This document shows, piece by piece, positions 1 to 7,464 of a stretch of DNA of 21,197 nt; position 1 is the stretch's first letter; the number at the start of each line of letters is the position of its first letter. This stretch comes from an uncultured Atopostipes sp. GTDB lineage: Bacteria > Bacillota > Bacilli > Lactobacillales > Carnobacteriaceae_A. A model generated the notes under the pieces. The model was not told the DNA's origin. It worked only from the letters and a program-made list of their open reading frames with translations, and searched no databases. Both the position numbers and the translations under genes were made by a program. The stretch spans positions 1 to 21,197 of the forward strand of contig CAJUOQ010000033.1 of assembly GCA_910588235.1 (NCBI GenBank). The letters are read 5' to 3'.

Positions 1-48
1 TCGCATTCGGGACTTGCACCCGTTAGAGTTCGCCCATGCTGGGCGAAC
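1..48 (-). mobile_element. 5' end of a bacterial class C group II intron (partial)
   Basis: Read on the minus strand, the edge segment begins GTTCGCCCAGCATGGGCG, then CTCTAACGGGTGCAAGTCCC. This is the pattern I recognise as the start of domain I in class C group II introns (a short GC hairpin followed by an arm ending in AGTCCC). The intron would run leftward out of the window, so its reverse transcriptase and domain V are not visible. Class C introns are known to insert just after the stem and U-tract of Rho-independent terminators, and here the intron start follows directly on the hairpin and six T of the ECF operon terminator. Family assignment is from memory of the consensus; the insertion position supports it independently. 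Confidence 0.72.
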
Positions 49-80
49 AAAAAAGACACTGAGCTTTTTACTCAGTGTCT
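49..80 (-). terminator. Rho-independent terminator of the ECF operon
   Basis: A 10-bp perfect stem (54-63 with 71-80) with a 7-nt loop is followed on the minus strand by T6. The stop codon of the double ATPase gene (68-70) lies in the loop, so the hairpin overlaps the gene's last codons. The group II intron starts immediately after the T-tract. Confidence 0.9.
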
Positions 81-1480
81 AGCTTTAGTTCAATAATTGA
101 GTCAAACCATTTCGCAGCTAGTTCTTCATCATGTGTAATGACCAAAATGACAGCGTTGGTCTCTTTTAAATGCTGTAACAGGCGGCCAAAACGTTCCATG
201 TGTTCATAATCAAGGCCGCTTGTGGGTTCATCAAAAATAATAATTTCTTTGCCTGAAAGTAAAGCAGAAGCAACCGCCACACGTTGCTTTTGTCCTTCTG
301 ATAAACTCATTGGATGTCTTTCTTTATAAGAAGACAAATTCAAGGCGGCCATCACCTCTTCTGCCGCTTCAGGCATTTGGGCACCTAGCAATATTTCATC
401 CTCGACTGAATCACTGAATAATTGATAGTTCATATCTTGCATGACTAAATAACTCTTTTGCAGGAGTTGTTTAGCTGTCATTTTTTTACCCGCCCAGTAA
501 ATTTTGCCGGCCAAGGATGGCTGGAAACCAGTTAAAGTGTTCGCTAACGTTGATTTTCCTCTACCATTCGCGCCCATTATCCCAGTGATTTGTCCTGGAT
601 AAAAGTCTAAATATAAATCTTCTAAAACTTTCTTTTTTCCATAGCCAATAGTTAAGCTTTTCGTCTGTAAAAGTCCGGGATTTGTCGGTACAGATGCGCT
701 TTTTTTATCTTGAATTTTTTCTCGATGACTAGATAAATCTAGCGAACGCAAGCCCATTTGATAGAGTTCTTCATTTGATAACTGAATAAAATCAGCCGCA
801 GCCCACTGCTTTTTAATCGTTCCCTGTTCGAATAGAATATAACGATCCACTAAATCTTTCGTCCACGCTAATCGGTGTTCTAAAATCACAATGGTTACAC
901 CGCGTGCTTTTAAAAGTTGGACCATCTTTCGGATACGAGCCATTGCTTCTTGGTCTAAATTACTTGTTACTTCATCCAAAATCAGTACAGCCGGTTCTAG
1001 CATATTTGCGGTGACAAAAGCAATTTGTTGTTTTTCTCCGCCTGACAACTGAAAGATATTTCGATCCAGCAAATGTTCAATTTCAAACGTCTTTGTTTTG
1101 TGTATAATTTGTTTTCGAATAGCATCTGGGTCAAAACCCATATTTTCTAATGGGAAAGCTAATTCACTTGTTGTATTTACAGCAAAATGTTGCGTTTTTG
1201 GATTTTGAAAAACACTACCGACAATGGGTACATACTCTTCAATGTCTGACGTCTCTGCATTTAAATGAAAAGTTTGTAAATGTCCGGTCAATTCTCCCTC
1301 AATATACTGAGGACTAATACCATTTATCAGTCGAGAAAAAGAAGTTTTTCCACTACCACTTCCACCACAAATAAGTACACACTCTCCTTTTTCTACTTTT
1401 AAATGAAGGTCCTTTAAAAAAGGTTCTTCTGTATGTAAAAATTTAAAAGAAGCTCCTTGACTCGTAATCGCTTGTTTCAT
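68..1480 (-). CDS. ECF transporter ATPase with two fused ABC domains
   Basis: This 470-residue cytoplasmic protein powers an energy-coupling factor importer. The N-terminal ABC domain has Walker A GGSGSGKTS, signature LSGGEKQQ and Walker B VLILDEVTS. The C-terminal domain has Walker A GANGRGKST, a slightly divergent signature LSEGQKQR and FDEPTSGLD, so both nucleotide sites look usable. It replaces the separate EcfA1/EcfA2 pair found in many Firmicutes. I chose the ATG at 1480 because it overlaps the T-component stop (ATGA) and has AGGAGG about 9 nt upstream. A longer reading upstream to 1540 would run through the T-component gene and that ribosome binding site. It is the last gene of the operon. 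The substrate cannot be told from the ATPase. Confidence 0.9.
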   Translation of the reverse strand: MKQAITSQGASFKFLHTEEPFLKDLHLKVEKGECVLICGGSGSGKTSFSRLINGISPQYIEGELTGHLQTFHLNAETSDIEEYVPIVGSVFQNPKTQHFAVNTTSELAFPLENMGFDPDAIRKQIIHKTKTFEIEHLLDRNIFQLSGGEKQQIAFVTANMLEPAVLILDEVTSNLDQEAMARIRKMVQLLKARGVTIVILEHRLAWTKDLVDRYILFEQGTIKKQWAAADFIQLSNEELYQMGLRSLDLSSHREKIQDKKSASVPTNPGLLQTKSLTIGYGKKKVLEDLYLDFYPGQITGIMGANGRGKSTLANTLTGFQPSLAGKIYWAGKKMTAKQLLQKSYLVMQDMNYQLFSDSVEDEILLGAQMPEAAEEVMAALNLSSYKERHPMSLSEGQKQRVAVASALLSGKEIIIFDEPTSGLDYEHMERFGRLLQHLKETNAVILVITHDEELAAKWFDSIIELKLDTE

Positions 1481-2175
1481 GATCCAACTCCTCCTAGATA
1501 GAAGCCTAAAGGTAAGAAAGCGAAACCTAAATAAAACCAATCAAACAGAGACATTTTAAGCTGCACAATGCTCGTATGAGTACCTGGCAAGCTTAAACCT
1601 TTTGTTAATGAAGACACCGTTAGATCTTCCGCAACCTGCGTCGCATTCATCAATAAAGGAATTAAAATAAACTCAAGTGTTTGGAGCGGGTGTTTAACTA
1701 AATCCCAAAAGTTTGTCCCGATTCCACGAAAAGCCAGCGCTTTTCTAATATGTCTATAATCTTCTTTTATCGTTGGAAAAAACCTAGCCATCACCGCTAA
1801 AGGAATAAGTAGCGCATTGGGCAAACGTAATTTTTTAAAGGCAGCAATCCATTCACTCACTGTAGTTGTTTTCATAGAATAACTCCCCGCTATAATACTC
1901 GGCAACAACACCCGCAAGCCATGAACTAAAAAGGAGAATAGAAAAATAAAAAAGGGATTATTGACATCAGGCAAGAGATAGATAGCAGCAAGCGTTTGAA
2001 CCAAATAAACACTTAAAAAAAGGAGGCTCCAGCGATAGAAGCCCGCGATGAAAAGCGGCAAAATGTAGATCAGAATTAGTAATAATTCTGTCGTAAAATG
2101 AAGGGGCAGACCAATATAAAGAGCTGCTAATACCAGCAACAGTAATTTCGTTCGTGGATCAAGTATACGTTTCAT
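1477..2175 (-). CDS. ECF transporter T component (EcfT-type permease)
   Basis: This 232-residue integral membrane protein couples the ATPase to the substrate-binding S component. It has an N-terminal hydrophobic block (about residues 10-85), a long cytoplasmic coupling region, and a final membrane segment near the C-terminus (WFYLGFAFLPLGFYLGG). The region around residues 140-155 contains RKALAFRGIG, matching the A-x-R-G type coupling motif by which EcfT contacts the ATPases. It starts with an ATG that shares one base with the S-component stop (TAATG) and ends in a 4-nt ATGA overlap with the ATPase gene, so the three genes are translationally coupled. A dedicated T gene next to its own S and ATPase genes points to a stand-alone (group I) ECF system. 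Confidence 0.88.
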   Translation of the reverse strand: MKRILDPRTKLLLLVLAALYIGLPLHFTTELLLILIYILPLFIAGFYRWSLLFLSVYLVQTLAAIYLLPDVNNPFFIFLFSFLVHGLRVLLPSIIAGSYSMKTTTVSEWIAAFKKLRLPNALLIPLAVMARFFPTIKEDYRHIRKALAFRGIGTNFWDLVKHPLQTLEFILIPLLMNATQVAEDLTVSSLTKGLSLPGTHTSIVQLKMSLFDWFYLGFAFLPLGFYLGGVGS

Positions 2176-2780
2176 TACACGATGCCTGCTTTTTTAAAGT
2201 GTTTTTTCAGCATTCGTTGGCCAAATAAACCACCGATAAGTGCTGCGGCAAAAATACCGATCGTTAATAAAACGAAAGTACTTTGCGAGATACTCGCAAA
2301 AGCGCCCTCGATATACGCAGCATCTCTTCCCTGTTCTAATAATTGCTCAATATATATATTCGAGAAGAAAAACATGGGTAGAACTGGTCCAATCGTACTA
2401 AAAGAAAAAATTAAATAACTAACGAGTAAGCCCACTTTGCTTTTATACTTAAAAATATAAGCGACGAGATCAGCGATGAAAGAAATGCCAATACATATAA
2501 AAAGTGCTCCAGGGAAACGGCCCATAATAAAAAAGAAAATACCCATAATCGAGCCCATAATAGTTATTGCTCCGAACCGCGGAACTTTAGCCGCCATTAA
2601 CATAAAAATGGTACCCGATAACAAAGCGGAAACCACTGGAATAAATACATAAGAATAACCAGGAAGAATAAAAACAACGAGTAAAGCCGAAATAGCGACC
2701 ATAATAAAATACATCGCTGTAAACACCCCGATTGAAATGAAATCTTTTATTTTAATGCTACTTTTTTTATTTTTAATCAT
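2175..2780 (-). CDS. MptD-family ECF transporter S component
   Basis: This protein of about 201 residues is very hydrophobic, with about five or six membrane segments (for example IGVFTAMYFIMVAISALLV, and GALFICIGISFIADLVAYIF). It resembles the MptD/Trep_Strep family of putative substrate-binding components, whose ligand I do not know. The position agrees: it is the first gene, followed without a gap by the T component and the double ATPase. I chose the ATG at 2780 because GAGGAG lies about 10 nt upstream; a longer reading to 2831 has no such site. No riboswitch I recognise lies in the short leader above it, so the substrate stays open. Confidence 0.82.
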   Translation of the reverse strand: MIKNKKSSIKIKDFISIGVFTAMYFIMVAISALLVVFILPGYSYVFIPVVSALLSGTIFMLMAAKVPRFGAITIMGSIMGIFFFIMGRFPGALFICIGISFIADLVAYIFKYKSKVGLLVSYLIFSFSTIGPVLPMFFFSNIYIEQLLEQGRDAAYIEGAFASISQSTFVLLTIGIFAAALIGGLFGQRMLKKHFKKAGIV

Positions 2781-2922
2781 AATAAACGTCTCCTCTTCAA
2801 GTATATTAAACGATTCACAAGCAAAATGCAAAGGAAAAAATATAAGCGACGGTGTGAATTTTTCTGACCATTTACTTAATTTGCTACACCAATCATGAAT
2901 ATTTTTAAAAGAGGAGCCTTAT

Positions 2923-3264
2923 AAAATAGATGTAGAATTTTTCCAGAGTGTAATGTGTGGGCACTGTTTGATTATGTCGGATCGCACCTGTGCAATTGTT
3001 CAAAAATATCCGGATATAAATATTATTCACCACTCTTACTCACTCCGTTGGGAAGAGCCATTAGACGAGACGATCAATGAAGAAGCGTTCGGCTCCGATT
3101 GGGTGCGGGCATGGAAAATTGCCAACCGCATTGATGAGAAACATCGTTTTAATATTGAAGGGATGAAACAAGTTGATTTTAAAATGCCCACAGCTCGTTT
3201 AGCTATGATTGCGATTCGTGCCGGTACTTTAGCGGGTGGCAATGCATGGGATTCAAGTCTTTAA
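2923..3264 (+). pseudogene. DsbA-family thiol-disulfide oxidoreductase remnant
   Basis: The frame reads K-I-D-V-E-F-F-Q-S-V-M then CGHC, a thioredoxin-fold beta strand leading into a CxxC active site, followed by a segment (RFNIEGMKQ, TARLAMIAIRAG) typical of the helical insert of FrnE/DsbA-like proteins. A ribosome binding site (GAGGAG, 2911-2916) sits just upstream, but no ATG, GTG or TTG lies between it and the beta strand; the expected start position reads TAT-AAA-ATA. The ATG at 2953 falls inside the beta strand and would delete it. The frame stops at 3264, about half the usual length near 200 residues, and I see no continuation in other frames. It is therefore most likely a start-less, C-terminally truncated remnant. 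The family call is by motif and memory only. Confidence 0.6.
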
Positions 3265-3321
3265 TTAAGGATAAAATCTCCTAGCATTTGTAGGCTTTTT
3301 GTTTATCTGTTGGTGGAGCAT

Positions 3322-3365
3322 AAATAGAAAAATCTGCCTAGATATCCTTTGCATCTAGGCAGATT
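3322..3365 (-). terminator. Terminator of the citO-citG operon
   Basis: A perfect 13-bp stem (AATCTGCCTAGAT at 3331-3343 with its complement at 3353-3365) and a 9-nt loop is followed on the minus strand by TTTCTATTT. It lies about 60 nt beyond the citG stop codon. Confidence 0.85.
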
Positions 3366-3424
3366 GAAAAGATTGGATTTATGATTGTTCGCTTTCGTTA
3401 TAACGTCCTTCGTCGCACAAAAAA

Positions 3425-4300
3425 TTATAATAAACCTTCTAATTGAGCAACATAAATAGCTAGCGATAATAAATCGGCGGCGCCTCCAGGGCTTAAATGG
3501 CGTTCGATGAGTACCTCGTCATACTTTTTTAAAGCTTTGCGGATCGTTTTAGGTGTATTGGCTTCATAAATGGCTTGCGCTTCTTCCCGCACCTGATAAA
3601 AGGCTGTGATTCCGCCCCGATGGATAAGATTGGTATCCTCTGCTTGACTCATTGTTAACACTAAACAATGAAGCAGCACCCCTTCTCGGTGATTTGGATA
3701 TTTCTGTAAATTTTCTCGCAAGTAAGGGAGCATTACCTTTGTTAAAATAGGATACCCATTTTCTGCGACCCCTCGAATCCCACTAATCCCATACTCTTGA
3801 AAAAGACGCTCACCATAACTTAGCGTTTCTTTTTGGTCCAAATTCGAAAAATCTTCCGTAACAAGACCCGCACACATTAATGACACATAGTCAAATAACT
3901 CTTCCGTTTCTTCTTTTGTAAAGGGAAATTTCAAGTTTTTCTGTTTTATGCCATAGGCTGTCGCTGCTAAAATAACCGCAAAAGAAAAATTGGCGCCTTT
4001 GTGCGTGTTGATCTTATGGGTTGCCTCCATCATGGCATGCTCTGCGTCTATTCCTGCATCACGTGTTTTTAAAAATAATTCTTTAGGATCGCCTCCTGAG
4101 GGATGTTCATACCCTAGCATTAAATATTGATGAAAATAAGGCATTAAAGCATTAATCGCATCCATAAAAGTAAAAATATCCATATCATGATGAGACCCCG
4201 TATTGAATCGATCTACAAGTCCTGGTTTGGGGGATAAAATAACTTCATATAAGATCGCTTTATGTGCATATTGCGTAAGTTGTTTTATTTTTTTATTCAA
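3425..4300 (-). CDS. citG: Triphosphoribosyl-dephospho-CoA synthase CitG
   Basis: CitG makes 2'-(5''-triphosphoribosyl)-3'-dephospho-CoA from ATP and dephospho-CoA, the precursor of the citrate lyase prosthetic group that CitX then attaches to CitD. The 291-residue length fits the family. Diagnostic motifs are SPKPGLVDRFNTGSHHDMD (residues 23-41), NTHKGANFS (98-106) and the C-terminal HLSPGGAADLL (268-278). The start is an unusual TTG at 4300, inside the last codons of the regulator gene with an 8-nt overlap. The next methionine would remove the conserved SPKPGLVDR block, so TTG is right, and no strong ribosome binding site is seen, which suggests translational coupling. The gene is separated from the other cit genes by the divergent control region. 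Confidence 0.95.
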   Translation of the reverse strand: MNKKIKQLTQYAHKAILYEVILSPKPGLVDRFNTGSHHDMDIFTFMDAINALMPYFHQYLMLGYEHPSGGDPKELFLKTRDAGIDAEHAMMEATHKINTHKGANFSFAVILAATAYGIKQKNLKFPFTKEETEELFDYVSLMCAGLVTEDFSNLDQKETLSYGERLFQEYGISGIRGVAENGYPILTKVMLPYLRENLQKYPNHREGVLLHCLVLTMSQAEDTNLIHRGGITAFYQVREEAQAIYEANTPKTIRKALKKYDEVLIERHLSPGGAADLLSLAIYVAQLEGLL

Positions 4301-4988
4301 TTTCTCGACGTTCCATTTCTGCTAAAACGAACTTTAAAGAATCATCTAAGTGGTTATGGATAATTTTTTCTAATTCGTCCCAATTTTTATTTTTCATGCC
4401 TTCGAAAATAGTCCAATGGTCTTCTAAAGCTGGCCCTGATCGTAATTCTGACTTAATCGATAAATCACGAAAATAACTGAGATATTCTTTTAAGTTAATA
4501 ACGATTGCAGCGAGTCTTTTCATTTCACTTTTATCGTAAATATATTGATTGAAGTCGCGAAATCCTTTGAGTAAAAGATCGATTTCACTCTTTTCATAAT
4601 GATGATTGGCTTCTTGTAGGAGTGCTTCCAATTCATCAAATTCAGCGGCCGTCATCTTTTTAGCTGCTTTTTTAGTCGCTAACGTATCTAAAGCTTTTCG
4701 AATATCATAAATTTCATGGGCATCGCGCACACTGATCCCTTTAACAATGACCCCACTTCCATGGATTCTTTCGACTAACTTCTCTTCTTCTAGTTTTTCT
4801 AAAGCATGTCGAATCGGTGTCCGACTAATATTTAAAGTATCTGAAAGTTCTTTTTCATTGATGCGCTCCCCTGCAGGAATTTCTCCTAAAACAATCGTCT
4901 TTTTTAGGGCTTCATGAAGAGAGACTTTTAAAGTTCTATTTTGAGTAATATCTAAATTACTTTTCACCTTTGACACAAAATCTTTCAC
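4293..4988 (-). CDS. citO: GntR/FadR-family regulator, CitO-like
   Basis: This 231-residue protein has a winged helix-turn-helix (about residues 25-85; recognition region NISRTPIRHALEKLEEEKLV) and a C-terminal FCD ligand-binding domain (about 90-220). In Enterococcus faecalis, CitO is a GntR-type activator that responds to citrate and acts on divergent cit operons; the identical position here, between citG and citC, is the main reason for the name. The FCD motif that usually reads F-H has Asn instead of His (DFNQYIY), so metal or ligand coordination may differ. It starts with GTG at 4988, ten bases after a perfect AAGGAGG. A promoter with TATAAT (5024-5029) and TTGCTC (5046-5051) lies upstream. 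Confidence 0.85.
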   Translation of the reverse strand: MKDFVSKVKSNLDITQNRTLKVSLHEALKKTIVLGEIPAGERINEKELSDTLNISRTPIRHALEKLEEEKLVERIHGSGVIVKGISVRDAHEIYDIRKALDTLATKKAAKKMTAAEFDELEALLQEANHHYEKSEIDLLLKGFRDFNQYIYDKSEMKRLAAIVINLKEYLSYFRDLSIKSELRSGPALEDHWTIFEGMKNKNWDELEKIIHNHLDDSLKFVLAEMERREIE

Positions 4989-5023
4989 TGTTGCTGTTCC
5001 TCCTTAATTCTACTGCACCTATT

Positions 5024-5051
5024 ATTATACGCGTAAAAAGTCTTTGAGCAA
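5024..5051 (-). promoter_or_regulatory. Promoter of citO-citG
   Basis: On the minus strand there is a perfect TATAAT (5024-5029) with TTGCTC as a moderate -35 (5046-5051) and a 16-nt spacer. The -10 ends about 36 nt before the GTG start. Confidence 0.6.
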
Positions 5052-5063
5052 AAAAATATTTAA

Positions 5064-5105
5064 ATTTTATTATAAAATATAGGCAAGGAGTCTTTATTTT
5101 ATAAT
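5064..5105. promoter_or_regulatory. AT-rich palindromes, candidate CitO operator
   Basis: Between the divergent promoters is a 15-nt palindrome (5064-5078, arms ATTTTAT and ATAAAAT around one T), followed about 20 nt on by a partial repeat of the same letters (TTTTATAAT, 5097-5105). Regulators of the GntR/FadR class bind short AT-rich palindromes, and a divergent regulator gene needs a site here. The link to CitO is inference from position; AT-rich DNA also produces such palindromes by chance. Confidence 0.3.
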
Positions 5106-5179
5106 GAGGAGAGCATTAAAAAAATCGATCATGCTTGCTTGAAGCACACCGAAAGTACAATATTCTATCGACTCTTCTA

Positions 5180-5208
5180 TTCACATGCTAACTTATTATC
5201 TATATAAT
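5180..5208 (+). promoter_or_regulatory. Promoter of citCDEFX
   Basis: TTCACA (5180-5185) and a perfect TATAAT (5203-5208) are separated by exactly 17 nt. The predicted start of transcription is near 5215, about 44 nt before citC. Confidence 0.8.
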
Positions 5209-5218
5209 GAAGATGTTG

Positions 5219-5232
5219 TGAAAGCGTTTCTA
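5219..5232. promoter_or_regulatory. cre site (CcpA binding) over the citCDEFX transcription start
   Basis: TGAAAGCGTTTCTA matches the cre consensus TGWAARCGYTWNCW at every position. It begins a few bases after the predicted transcription start, a position from which CcpA with HPr-Ser-P would block transcription. This predicts catabolite repression of citrate lyase by preferred sugars, as known for cit operons of enterococci. Confidence 0.85.
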
Positions 5233-5258
5233 GAATAATTCACAGAGGATGTGGGACG

Positions 5259-6254
5259 ATGTTAACGACTAAACGACTATGGCTTGATCGAGATCAACCT
5301 ATGCGTGAGCGTTGGCTAAAGTTTTTAAAACAAAATAATTTACAGCCAGAAGAGGTTGACTATACGATCGGAATTTTTGATGATGGCCGTTTAATTGGTA
5401 CGGGGTCTATTTATCAAAATATCATTAAACTAATTGCGGTTTGTGGAGACTATCAAGAACAAAATTTACTGACTTCATTAGTGACAGAACTTGCAGATTA
5501 TTTATGGACAAATGATATTACGCATTACTTTTTATATACAAAACCTGAGAACATGAAATATTTTACTTCCCTTGGTTTTAAAAGAATTATAGAGACAGAT
5601 ACAGTCGCTTTTATGGAGCGTGGAACCCCTGACCTAGAGGATTACCTTTCGAAATTGACAGAGGTTAAAGCAGAGGCTAAAGAGGCAGGCGCGATCGTTA
5701 TGAATGCGAATCCTTTTACAAAAGGACATCTTTATTTAGTAGAGACAGCGCTCAAACAATGTGATCACTTATATGTCTTTGTTTTATCGGACGAATCTTC
5801 CCTGTTTTCTTTTGAAGAACGGTTCCGCTTAGTTAAAGAAGGTGTGGATCATTTGTCTGGTGTTACTGTCGTGCCTAGTCGTGAATATCAAGTATCGCAA
5901 GCCACCTTCCCTGCTTACTTTTTAAAAGACCAAGCAGCAGAAGAAGTCGCAAAATCCCAAGCGGAACTAGATGCGACACTTTTTAAAGAAAAAATTGCAC
6001 CTGTGTTGGATATTCGCATACGGTTTATGGGAGAAGAACCTCTTTCAAAAGTCACCGAAATTTATAATGAAGCGATGGCAGCTACTTTTGGAAAAGACAT
6101 GGAACTTGTCGTCGTTCCCCGTTTACAATCAGAAGGCGAAGTGATTAGTGCAACACGAGTACGGCAAGCGATTGAAGATAAAAATATCGCTTTAATTAAA
6201 CATTTTGTCCCAGAAACCACTTATCGTTATTTAACTGAACGCTTTACTCATTAA
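5259..6254 (+). CDS. citC: [Citrate (pro-3S)-lyase] ligase CitC
   Basis: CitC activates citrate lyase by using ATP and acetate to acetylate the prosthetic group of the acyl carrier subunit CitD. The 331-residue protein has an N-terminal GNAT-like region (about residues 35-115, ending in the typical YFTSLGFKR) and a C-terminal nucleotidyltransferase domain opening at about 145 with MNANPFTKGH (TKGH 154-157). It closes with a SATRVRQAI motif near residue 300 that helps bind the nucleotide. It is the first gene of the citCDEFX operon. The ATG follows a GAGG-type binding site about 10 nt upstream. The promoter and cre site lie directly before it. Confidence 0.96.
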   Translation: MLTTKRLWLDRDQPMRERWLKFLKQNNLQPEEVDYTIGIFDDGRLIGTGSIYQNIIKLIAVCGDYQEQNLLTSLVTELADYLWTNDITHYFLYTKPENMKYFTSLGFKRIIETDTVAFMERGTPDLEDYLSKLTEVKAEAKEAGAIVMNANPFTKGHLYLVETALKQCDHLYVFVLSDESSLFSFEERFRLVKEGVDHLSGVTVVPSREYQVSQATFPAYFLKDQAAEEVAKSQAELDATLFKEKIAPVLDIRIRFMGEEPLSKVTEIYNEAMAATFGKDMELVVVPRLQSEGEVISATRVRQAIEDKNIALIKHFVPETTYRYLTERFTH

Positions 6255-6278
6255 AATAAAAATATAGAGGTGAAATAA

Positions 6279-6587
6279 ATGGAAATTTTAGAAAAAGGAA
6301 TTAGCGGTACTACTGAGTCCAGTGACATTTATATTACTGTTGAGCCGAATGACGAAAATACGATTGCTATTGATTTACAATCAGATGTCGAAAAACAATA
6401 TGGCGATCGCATTCGCGAAGTGATTACAAATACAGCTAAAAACTTAGGTGTATCGAGTGTGAAAGTAACTGCTGTTGATAGCGGTGCTTTAGATTGTACG
6501 ATTACTGCTCGAACCCTAAATGCTTTACAACGGGCATTAGGAAACGAACGTTATAACTGGAAGGAGATTGAAACATGGAACGTTTAA
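6279..6587 (+). CDS. citD: Citrate lyase acyl carrier protein CitD (gamma subunit)
   Basis: This 102-residue protein carries the acetylated phosphoribosyl-dephospho-CoA arm that moves the citryl group between CitF and CitE. The attachment serine is expected at position 14 in the segment GISGTTESSD, matching Ser14 of the Klebsiella protein. The C-terminal ARTLNALQRAL segment is also typical of the family. GAGGTG lies 7 nt before the ATG, and the gene is 24 nt after citC. It overlaps citE by 13 nt, which should hold synthesis of the two subunits in step. Confidence 0.95.
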   Translation: MEILEKGISGTTESSDIYITVEPNDENTIAIDLQSDVEKQYGDRIREVITNTAKNLGVSSVKVTAVDSGALDCTITARTLNALQRALGNERYNWKEIETWNV

Positions 6588-7462
6588 GAAGAACAATGAT
6601 GTTTGTCCCAGGTTCTAACGCGGGTATGATGCGTGACGCAACTCTTTATGGCGCAGATTCTATTATGTTTGACTTAGAAGACTCTGTTTCCTTAAATGAA
6701 AAAGATTCCGCTCGAACTTTGGTCCACTTTGCTTTAAAAACTTTTGATTATCACTCCGTGGAAACTGTCGTCCGTATAAACTCTTTAGAAACGGTCGGTA
6801 AACTCGACATCGAAGCGATGGTTCTTGCAGGGATTGACGTTATTCGTCTACCTAAAACAGAAAATGCGCAAGATATTCTGGATGTGGAAGCAGAAATTCA
6901 AAAAGTAGAAGAAGCTAATGATATTGAAGTTGGTACAACACGAATGATGGCAGCTATTGAATCACCAGGTGGCGTTTTAAATGCTCGAGAAATCGCTCAA
7001 TCTTCCAAACGCTTAGTTGGTATTGCCTTAGGTGCTGAAGACTATGTCACAAGTATGAAAACAACTCGCTCACCTGAAGGTATTGAGTTATTATTCGCTC
7101 GTAGCTCTATCTTACACGCAGCACGTGAAGCAGAAATTGCAGCCATCGACACGGTCTACTCTGATGTGGATAATGAAGAAGGCTTAAGAGCTGAAGTCGA
7201 ACATATTAAACAACTCGGATTCGATGGAAAATCAGTCATTAATCCTCGTCAAATCCCAGTCGTAAATGATATCTATGCCCCAACAGCAGAAGAAATTCAA
7301 AATGCTAAAGAAGTTATTTGGGCCATTGAAGAAGCTGAAGCAAGAGGTTCAGGAGTTGTTGCTCTAGATGGTCAAATGATTGACAAACCAATCGTAGAAC
7401 GTGCTGAACGTGTCATTGCGATGGCTAAAGCAGCTAACTTAATCAGCAAGGAGGAAATTTAA
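6575..7462 (+). CDS. citE: Citrate lyase beta subunit CitE (citryl-ACP lyase)
   Basis: CitE cleaves citryl-ACP to acetyl-ACP and oxaloacetate. The 295-residue sequence is a typical HpcH/HpaI-type TIM barrel: it opens with RRTMMFVPGSN, continues MFDLEDSV (31-38), the substrate arginine in VVRINS (65-70), and the probable magnesium ligands Glu129 (AAIESPGG) and Asp156 (GAEDYV). The start overlaps citD and is preceded by AAGGAG 8 nt upstream. Length and motifs are complete, so I expect an active enzyme. Confidence 0.96.
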   Translation: MERLRRTMMFVPGSNAGMMRDATLYGADSIMFDLEDSVSLNEKDSARTLVHFALKTFDYHSVETVVRINSLETVGKLDIEAMVLAGIDVIRLPKTENAQDILDVEAEIQKVEEANDIEVGTTRMMAAIESPGGVLNAREIAQSSKRLVGIALGAEDYVTSMKTTRSPEGIELLFARSSILHAAREAEIAAIDTVYSDVDNEEGLRAEVEHIKQLGFDGKSVINPRQIPVVNDIYAPTAEEIQNAKEVIWAIEEAEARGSGVVALDGQMIDKPIVERAERVIAMAKAANLISKEEI

Positions 7463-7464
7463 TA

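Noticed and set aside
1..48. Resemblance of the left edge to the T-arm end of a tRNA gene (GGGACTTGCACCC on the plus strand)
   Set aside because: The loop letters do not fit a T-loop, no acceptor or anticodon stem is present, and the segment fits a group II intron start placed directly after a terminator.
2182..2418. Plus-strand open frame opposite the ECF S component, and similar frames opposite other genes (for example 8892-9143, 14400-14672, 19573-19779)
   Set aside because: They lie antisense or out of frame within clearly assigned genes, lack ribosome binding sites and look like no known family.
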